From a virus: a DNA stretch of 56,134 bases. Within the stretch, counting starts at the first letter, position 1. Each line of letters starts with the position of its first letter. The stretch lies in IMG/VR virus record IMGVR_UViG_3300028393_000083, positions 1 through 56,134 of that record; one strand, 5' to 3'. Shown in pieces: positions 50,614-56,134 of this stretch. The notes under the pieces were generated by a model. The model did not search any database, was not told where the DNA came from, and saw only the letters and a list, made by a program, of their open reading frames with translations. Both the position numbers and the translations under genes were made by a program.

Positions 50614-51683
50614 AAGGTGTCTAAATTCTGAGCTTCTGTATATAACTCCTGCAATCGGATTTTAATTCGATCTTTATCCAAATCAGTTTCAACTGATTCA
50701 ACATAGGAATTTAATAATGATGGTGTATCCGACAAAGCAATAATATCATCTTCTACATTTTCCGAATTATACTCTTGCAGATTTTCTACTATTTTATATT
50801 CAAAAGGATTGGTCGCGATAACCTTATCAAGAAATTTCTCAAATATGATTGGATCTTTCTTGGCAGCCACTATTATCTTAACAAATCCATTTTTAATGTG
50901 AGAAAGATTTACTCGTAAAATATCTTCTTCGGATAAAATACTATCATCGTATATTAATCTATGATAGATACAATTCTTATTACGAATCGATTTTAACTTG
51001 CGTGTTTCAGTATCAAGAATATGAAAAAACTTTGGATCATTACAATCCGACCAGGTTTGTTCAAAAGCCACACCAAGATAATGAATATTTCCTTTCGAGG
51101 ACTTTGTGTGATAATGGCCAGATAAAACCATTTCAAATCGTGAAAATATACTCGCATCCATGCCATGAGATGCGGCACCACAACCTTTCATCATTTCAAA
51201 TCCTGATAATTCAAGATGAGCTCCAATAATAGGAGCTGCGCATGTTTGAATGAAATTTAAAGTATCGTTATAATTCTCTTCATTGATCCATGGAATTAAT
51301 CCAAGTTTTAATCCGTCATAATCAAGTACAGTTGGTTCCATGTAAATATTAACATTGTTTGGACAATACTTGAGAATCTCTGTGAGAGAACAGAGTGAAT
51401 TTGTTGTTCTATAAAAACAGTCATGATTACCTGGAATGATATCCATGATCATTCCATATTCAACCAACTTCTCCAGAAACATTGTTCTGTTGCGATTCAG
51501 AGCTTTATAGTTTACGTATCGTCTATGATCAAAGTAATCACCAAGATGAAGAATCCTTTTAATTCCCTCCTTTAACAAATAAGGAAAGAATACCTCGGAA
51601 TAGAATTGTTCTGCATAATTAAGAAAAATATCAGATCCATTCTTAATTCCCAGATGTGTATCTGTGCAAATTGCTAATTTCAT
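50610..51683 (-). CDS. 47: Recombination nuclease subunit, gp47 (Mre11/SbcD-like)
   Basis: A 357-aa metallophosphoesterase: CTDTHLG, LHLGDYFDHRR, IPGNHDCF, GAHLELSG and LSGHYHTKS are the phosphoesterase motifs in order. It resects DNA ends with gp46 and is coupled to genes 55 and 46 by 4-nt overlaps (ATGA). Confidence 0.93.
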   Translation of the reverse strand: MKLAICTDTHLGIKNGSDIFLNYAEQFYSEVFFPYLLKEGIKRILHLGDYFDHRRYVNYKALNRNRTMFLEKLVEYGMIMDIIPGNHDCFYRTTNSLCSLTEILKYCPNNVNIYMEPTVLDYDGLKLGLIPWINEENYNDTLNFIQTCAAPIIGAHLELSGFEMMKGCGAASHGMDASIFSRFEMVLSGHYHTKSSKGNIHYLGVAFEQTWSDCNDPKFFHILDTETRKLKSIRNKNCIYHRLIYDDSILSEEDILRVNLSHIKNGFVKIIVAAKKDPIIFEKFLDKVIATNPFEYKIVENLQEYNSENVEDDIIALSDTPSLLNSYVESVETDLDKDRIKIRLQELYTEAQNLDTL

Positions 51684-52351
51684 ACACCTTCTTCAATATC
51701 TACCATATCATAATCAAATAATGCAGCAAGAGGATGAACTTCCTTCTTTGCTGATCGTCTTGTTGACATTCGTTTTGGTTTGGAAATCTCAAAAATAGGA
51801 GCTAGTTCATTTTCTATTTTATAAAAAGTATCGTTTTTTTGTCTAATTCTTTCTACCATACTTTCTCCCACCATGGAATGCATATCAGAATTTTCATCAA
51901 AATCTGCAAATGAATCAATACCTCCATGTTCAGTAAATTCTTGCTTAATTTTTGTCTGCTTCTTTTCTTTTTCAATTCGACGCAAGAATGCAAAAAATGT
52001 CATTTGTGTAAAATATGAAAATGGATTAGGCTTTCCGGTTCTTGTAGGTGTTGACTTGTCATAATTGAGAATAGCTTTTAAACAATTCTCAACTCCATCC
52101 ATAACCATATCTTCCCTATAGGTATAGGAAGTAAATGAAGGGGAACGGGATAAACCATTACAAATTTTAAGAAAACATTCCGCAATATAATTTGGTACCA
52201 TGGGAGGTTCTAAACCTTCTGCAATAGCATTCTTAGCTATTGAAACATAATCACTTACGGCTATTGAAAATTGTTCATTATCCACGTAATCGGCATCGTT
52301 TTTCTTTCTAGTCTTCCTGGTCTTTTGTTTAGATTCTATTGATATTTCCAT
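51680..52351 (-). CDS. 55: Late sigma factor, gp55
   Basis: Residues about 45-150 match T4 gp55: PPMVPNYIAECFLKICNGLS, DMVMDGVENCLKAILNYDKS, and NPFSYFTQMTFFAFLRRIEK. The N-terminus is Lys-rich. It directs host RNA polymerase to TATAAATA late promoters, several of which occur in this window. ATG is 6 nt after the -10 of its early promoter. Confidence 0.88.
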   Translation of the reverse strand: MEISIESKQKTRKTRKKNDADYVDNEQFSIAVSDYVSIAKNAIAEGLEPPMVPNYIAECFLKICNGLSRSPSFTSYTYREDMVMDGVENCLKAILNYDKSTPTRTGKPNPFSYFTQMTFFAFLRRIEKEKKQTKIKQEFTEHGGIDSFADFDENSDMHSMVGESMVERIRQKNDTFYKIENELAPIFEISKPKRMSTRRSAKKEVHPLAALFDYDMVDIEEGV

Positions 52352-52357
52352 AATTTC

Positions 52358-52386
52358 ATTATACTATAAGATATGAAGAAAGTAAA
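52358..52386 (-). promoter_or_regulatory. Early promoter for genes 55-47-46
   Basis: TTTACT, 17 nt, TATAAT; ATG follows after 6 nt. Confidence 0.8.
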
Positions 52387-52402
52387 TCATTTTTTGTTAT
52401 AT

Positions 52403-52606
52403 CTAATCAAATTTATTTTTAGATTTGATCATTTTTTGCTTTACATCAATTTGAAAAACCGTTATAATTATTATAGAAAATATTAAAAATTCAATAAAAA
52501 TTCTATGTGAATCATGTTGAAACCAATAAAACAAAATCAATAAAAACTTAATAAAATAACCTGAAAATATCCCGAAGGGATAGCAGCAGGCTAATTTAAG
52601 TAACAT
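52403..52606 (-). CDS. Possible small membrane protein, 67 aa
   Basis: Two hydrophobic stretches (IKFLLILFYWF and IFIEFLIFSIIIITVF) and a basic tail. Support is limited to an open frame of suitable length in an otherwise empty gap. Its 5' end overlaps one of the CCCGAAGGG hairpins. Confidence 0.35.
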   Translation of the reverse strand: MLLKLACCYPFGIFSGYFIKFLLILFYWFQHDSHRIFIEFLIFSIIIITVFQIDVKQKMIKSKNKFD

Positions 52607-52654
52607 GATATCTTATAAAACATTAATTATCCCTTCGGGATCATCCTACGGATG
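52569..52654. repeat. Three short hairpins with related sequence
   Basis: ATCCCGAAGGGAT (52569-52581), ATCCCTTCGGGAT (52629-52641) and CATCCTACGGATG (52642-52654) are each self-complementary with 3-nt loops. The first two are also reverse complements of each other. Confidence 0.6.
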
Positions 52655-52674
52655 AAGTTCAAGTAATAATTACA

Positions 52675-53082
52675 TTACTTCTTCCAATTATCTATAACTG
52701 ATTTAAAATAGTCATCAGATTCCTCCAAAGAATCATTGGATTGTTTATTATCTAGTTCTAATCCTTCAATCATTAATTCCAATTGATTATAAATTAGTTG
52801 ATCACAATAGACCTTCTTGAGTCTTATATCAGCTATAGTTTCAGATTCAATCGCAGTTGAACTTAATTTAATACATGAACTATTTTCTATTACTGGAGGA
52901 ACCAAGGTAATTATACTTTTCTTACTCTCTTGATCATAAGATTTAATAAATTGTAAAGGTGAATGTAAAATAATCCTTTTATTTTCGTCAAACTCTACTT
53001 CTCCTATTAATTGTCTGCCAGATATAGTTGTAAACACTCTAACATCAAGTTTATTAACATATTCTAAAAGTTCTTTACTCAT
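52675..53082 (-). CDS. Hypothetical protein, possible Sm-like barrel, 135 aa
   Basis: KLDVRVFTTISGRQLIGEVE followed by RIILHSPLQF resembles the first strands of an Sm-like fold (function-of-sequence tTxxGxxxxGxv). The C-terminus is acidic and helical. Its ATG overlaps the uvsW stop (TAATG). The pattern recurs in T4-like phages as a protein of unknown function. Confidence 0.55.
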   Translation of the reverse strand: MSKELLEYVNKLDVRVFTTISGRQLIGEVEFDENKRIILHSPLQFIKSYDQESKKSIITLVPPVIENSSCIKLSSTAIESETIADIRLKKVYCDQLIYNQLELMIEGLELDNKQSNDSLEESDDYFKSVIDNWKK

Positions 53083-54980
53083 TATGGTAGATCTATTTCA
53101 AAAATTTTATAATCAAATTGTTCTCTATTGTATATATCAATTCTTTCTTTGGCATGTTTCATAGTGAAGTTTTTCTTTGATTTCCATGAGAAGTTATCGG
53201 ATATATCATAAAGAGTTGTTGATTTACCGTTATCGGATTTTCTAAGACCTCTTCCAATTGATTGAAGAACCCTTACTTGAGATTTAGTAGGAGCTGCAAA
53301 AATAATAGTATGAATATTTTTTAAATTCGTTCCCGTTGCAAAAACCACAGATGCCAATATGATACAATTACTTTCTTTATCAGCAATAGCTCTAATTTCT
53401 TCTCTTGTCTTTGCATTGACTTCTCCGGATACATAAAAGATTTTTCTATCGGGATAATTTATTGAAGCTATATCACATACCTTTTTATATAGAGGTTTCC
53501 CGTGATCTTCAATCCGATTGAATAAAACTAATGTATTACCCTTTTGATCTATGGCTAACTTAGTGATAAAATCATTTCTTCCAACATGACTTATAATAGC
53601 ATTGATTTCATCTTGATATTCCATTTTTGATACAATCTTTTTAAGTTCATTATTATGATTGAGAACAAGACATCTAATTTTCAATTGAGCAATTGTATCA
53701 GAATCCATTAACTCTTTTGTTGTAATAACTCTATTGACTGGACCAAAGTTACCAACAAGAACTAGTTCATTACATTTAGCTCCATCAAGAGTACCTGTTG
53801 TGCCAATTCTATATTGAGCGTTGGTTAGATTATTCATGATAGTATTAAGACTTTTTGCGACTGCGAGATGTACCTCATCACAAATTGCCATACCAAATTT
53901 CAAGAATTGATTTCGGGGTTGTGTATGGATGGATTGCCACGTTGAAATTAAAATTCTTTGTGAAACATCTAATTTCTCTTGACCTGAATAAATCAAATGA
54001 ATTTCAGATTCAACATCAAAATTGTCATCACTTGAACTATAATCTTCAAAGTCTAACTTCATTTGATGACAAAGTGAAACTGATGGCACAATAATTAGTA
54101 TTTTTTCATTACAATTATCTAGATACCATCGAATCAAAGTATAGATAATTAGACTTTTACCAGAATTATGATGAAGTATTCCATTTTGATAATAGCATTC
54201 TTTATCATAATCTAAACTAAAATCATACCAATCTTGAGGAGGTACTGGAATAATTTTAGATATTCTTGAATTTTTATGATCTAAAATATCGTGTACTTTT
54301 AAAGATTCTAGTGTAACAAATTTACCTTCTTTTTGAACCTGATGATAATCTGATCCTATAGTTTCAGTACCATCGCTAAACTCAATCTTTCTTCCCGGAC
54401 CATATTTTTTGTATGCTCCTATAACAGATTTCCATCCATCTGGAGTCGGAAATTTTATAATAATTCCATTGTTATATTCATTATACAATTCCTTAAACTT
54501 ATAATAATAAGGAGATTTATTGATTTCTGCAATGATTTCTGTATTACCATCAAGACAAGCCGTAGGACTTAAAGTTAAACTTCGACCTTCTTGAATCGCA
54601 TGAATGAATGCATCTAATTGGTAATCACGCATTTCCACAGGTTCTCCTCGGACTGTAAGTTTTAAAGACTTAATGTAATCTATAAGAGATTGTCTAGTTA
54701 TGACAGGTTTATTACTAACTTCTTTATCAATATCAAATGTATAATTTCTAACTTCACAAAACTTAATAAGTTCGAAAAGTAGTCCATACGGAAGTAATCT
54801 TGTTTGAGCTGAAAAGATAGAAATTTTTCCTGACCATAATTTAGCTTTAAACTTTGGATGAAATCTAGCTCCCGGTACTTCAAATGTAAAGTATTCATTA
54901 ATTTCCTGAATAATGCTAGAATCATCTGAGTTAATTCTCAAATGAACTTCATTAACTTTTGTAATTTGAATATCTTTCAT
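53082..54980 (-). CDS. uvsW: UvsW-type helicase containing an in-frame mini-intein
   Basis: The 632-aa precursor has a 131-residue intein at residues 142-272; removing it gives 501 aa (T4 UvsW 503). The exteins join as SPTA + SGKS, restoring Walker A. Other superfamily 2 motifs: ILISTWQSIHT (Ia/b), AICDEVHLA (DEVH box), TGTLDG (motif III-like), TGTNLKNIHTIIFA (V) and QSIGRGLRKSD (VI). UvsW unwinds branched recombination intermediates and R-loops. It follows uvsY, as expected for T4-type recombination genes. Confidence 0.92.
   Translation of the reverse strand: MKDIQITKVNEVHLRINSDDSSIIQEINEYFTFEVPGARFHPKFKAKLWSGKISIFSAQTRLLPYGLLFELIKFCEVRNYTFDIDKEVSNKPVITRQSLIDYIKSLKLTVRGEPVEMRDYQLDAFIHAIQEGRSLTLSPTACLDGNTEIIAEINKSPYYYKFKELYNEYNNGIIIKFPTPDGWKSVIGAYKKYGPGRKIEFSDGTETIGSDYHQVQKEGKFVTLESLKVHDILDHKNSRISKIIPVPPQDWYDFSLDYDKECYYQNGILHHNSGKSLIIYTLIRWYLDNCNEKILIIVPSVSLCHQMKLDFEDYSSSDDNFDVESEIHLIYSGQEKLDVSQRILISTWQSIHTQPRNQFLKFGMAICDEVHLAVAKSLNTIMNNLTNAQYRIGTTGTLDGAKCNELVLVGNFGPVNRVITTKELMDSDTIAQLKIRCLVLNHNNELKKIVSKMEYQDEINAIISHVGRNDFITKLAIDQKGNTLVLFNRIEDHGKPLYKKVCDIASINYPDRKIFYVSGEVNAKTREEIRAIADKESNCIILASVVFATGTNLKNIHTIIFAAPTKSQVRVLQSIGRGLRKSDNGKSTTLYDISDNFSWKSKKNFTMKHAKERIDIYNREQFDYKIFEIDLP
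54165..54557 (-). other. Mini-intein in the UvsW P-loop, 131 aa
   Basis: It begins CLDGNTEIIAEI (block A), has GSDYHQVQKEGKFVTLESL (block B) and ends WYDFSLDYDKECYYQNGILH then HN (blocks F and G). The +1 residue is Ser. No LAGLIDADG or HNH endonuclease domain is present, so it is a minimal splicing element. Confidence 0.9.
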
Positions 54981-54983
54981 ATA

Positions 54984-55430
54984 TTAACATCCAGCCATAA
55001 ATTTCTGTGCATCAAGAATAGTTTTAATTGTGGAATGTCTCCATTTAATAGTATCCATAATTTCTTTAAGAGCTTCCACAACAGTAGTTTGATAATCCAT
55101 TTGAATTTTCAATTTTGAAATATCTGGATCAGTAGAATAAAACATATCCATATCAGATTTCAAGGGTTTTACAAGTCCGTTAAATGGATCATATGGCCAA
55201 CCAAACTTATCCATTTCCTCTTTAGATAGTTTACCATTATAATATAACCATTTATCTTTTTTAAGAACTGCCATAGTCCAATCTAACTTTTTTAATTGAA
55301 GCTTTGCTACTGAATATAGTTCAAGATACTTTGCATGAAGCAAAGCCGATTTAATTGCAGTAGTATCAAGATTCTTAGGATCTATCTTGGAGTCATCTGC
55401 CCAAATTGTGATAATTTCATTCAATGTCAT
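54984..55430 (-). CDS. uvsY: Recombination mediator UvsY
   Basis: A 148-aa protein close in length to T4 UvsY (137). It has LLHAKYLELYSVAKLQLKKL, YYNGKLSKEEMDKFGW, MDMFYSTDPDISKLKIQMDY and ending TIKWRHSTIKTILDAQKFMA, in line with UvsY. It loads UvsX on SSB-coated DNA and lies 3 nt upstream of uvsW. Confidence 0.85.
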   Translation of the reverse strand: MTLNEIITIWADDSKIDPKNLDTTAIKSALLHAKYLELYSVAKLQLKKLDWTMAVLKKDKWLYYNGKLSKEEMDKFGWPYDPFNGLVKPLKSDMDMFYSTDPDISKLKIQMDYQTTVVEALKEIMDTIKWRHSTIKTILDAQKFMAGC

Positions 55431-55452
55431 ATATTATATATGGATCATAAGA

Positions 55453-56134
55453 TTATTGTTTTGTCAACCATGCTTTATAGTCTAATTTGACTAGATTATT
55501 AAAACAATAAAAATATCCACCAACTTTTTGCGGAGCTCCTTCTAAAGATGTAAGGTTATTATCATCACAATAAAAATCTCTACCAACTTTTTGCGGAGAT
55601 CCTTCTAAAGATGTAAGGTTATTATTATCACAATTAAAATTTCCACCAACTTCTTTAGGAGCTCCTTCTAAAGATGTAAGTTTATTACTAGAACAATAAA
55701 AATTTCCACCAACTTTTTGCGGAGCTCCTTCTAAAGATGTAAGGTTATTATCATCACAATAAAAATATCCACCAACTTCTTTAGGAGCTCCTTCTAAAGA
55801 TGTAAGGTTATTATCATCACAATTAAAATTTCCACCAACTTCTTTAGGAGCTCCTTCTAAAGATGTAAGGTTATTATCATCACAATTAAAATTTCCACCA
55901 ACTTTTTGCGGAGCTCCTTCTAAAGATGTAAGTTTATTACTAGAACAATTAAAATTTCCACCAACTTCTTTAGGAGCTCCTTCTAAAGATGTAAGTTTAT
56001 TACTAGAACAATTAAAATATCCACTAACTACAATATCAGATAGATTTGGTAATATATATTTAGATTTAATTCTTATATCTCCTTTATATATCCCATTAAC
56101 TAGTTCGTTTCTTATTTTAAGTTCTTCTAGTTTG
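55453..56134 (-). CDS. Leucine-rich-repeat protein, second inverted copy, 5'-truncated
   Basis: The mirror of the gene at 2-757: the same N-terminal segment (KLEELKIRNELVNGIYKGD) and the same C-terminus (NNLVKLDYKAWLTKQ), but eight 21-residue repeats in a different order. The frame is open to the window edge. Confidence 0.85.
   Translation of the reverse strand, partial: KLEELKIRNELVNGIYKGDIRIKSKYILPNLSDIVVSGYFNCSSNKLTSLEGAPKEVGGNFNCSSNKLTSLEGAPQKVGGNFNCDDNNLTSLEGAPKEVGGNFNCDDNNLTSLEGAPKEVGGYFYCDDNNLTSLEGAPQKVGGNFYCSSNKLTSLEGAPKEVGGNFNCDNNNLTSLEGSPQKVGRDFYCDDNNLTSLEGAPQKVGGYFYCFNNLVKLDYKAWLTKQ

Noticed and set aside
1-56134. tRNA genes
   Set aside because: I saw no convincing cloverleaf with GTTCRANNC-type T-arm by eye; a tRNAscan run would be decisive.

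Overview
This window looks like the replication, recombination and early-gene arm of a lytic T4-type (tailed, contractile) bacteriophage genome, or a contig covering most of that arm. The basis is a near-complete and largely co-linear set of T4 replisome genes on the minus strand: uvsY, uvsW, 55, 47, 46, 45, 44, 62, regA, 43, 42, then uvsX and 41 further left. The DNA is strongly A+T-rich. Early promoters are sigma70-like (TTTACA, 17 nt, TATAAT) and late promoters are T4-type TATAAATA, matching the gene 55 late sigma factor that the window itself encodes. The host cannot be named. It should use a standard sigma70, and it apparently needs little Shine-Dalgarno help, because most genes lack such a site and several early genes start 5 to 8 nt after the -10 box (probable leaderless mRNAs).

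Layout. Both ends (1-757 and 55453-56134) carry 5'-truncated copies of one leucine-rich-repeat gene in inverted orientation, so the contig probably ends inside a long inverted repeat. Region 0.8-8.2 kb holds a probable virion protein, a nuclease-like protein, a SprT-like protease, an AAA ATPase split between two genes by a trans-splicing intein, gene 41 helicase and UvsX. Region 8.2-28.9 kb is accessory: tens of small unknown genes plus RNA ligase, NADAR glycosidase, an R2K ATP-grasp protein, two glycosyltransferases, a DnaQ-like exonuclease, a HAD phosphatase, a cyclic-phosphate receiver-like protein, a SLOG protein and a (p)ppGpp-hydrolase-like HD protein. Two decayed inverted TnpB copies lie at 9.5-10.7 and 15.6-16.2 kb.

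Region 28.9-34 kb is a DNA-modification and nucleotide block: SGNH-like protein, aGPT-pyrophosphorylase-like protein, a nucleotide-modification-associated protein, dCMP hydroxymethylase (gp42), a PrimPol-like primase and a MazG-like pyrophosphatase. It suggests that cytosine is replaced by hydroxymethylcytosine and perhaps further decorated. Region 34-44 kb is the core replisome. DNA polymerase is broken into two genes and the second is interrupted again by a 245-nt group I intron in motif B. Region 44-49 kb carries a CobS/CobT-like MoxR-VWA pair. Region 49-55.4 kb is the recombination and late-transcription module (46, 47, 55, uvsW with an in-frame mini-intein, uvsY).

The most striking signals are a split intein with a 13-residue N-fragment in a P-loop, a second intein at the matching P-loop position of UvsW, the doubly interrupted polymerase, leaderless early genes, and a conserved palindrome 33-37 nt upstream of three strong early promoters. 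All calls come from reading the sequence and recalling protein families; no database search was run.
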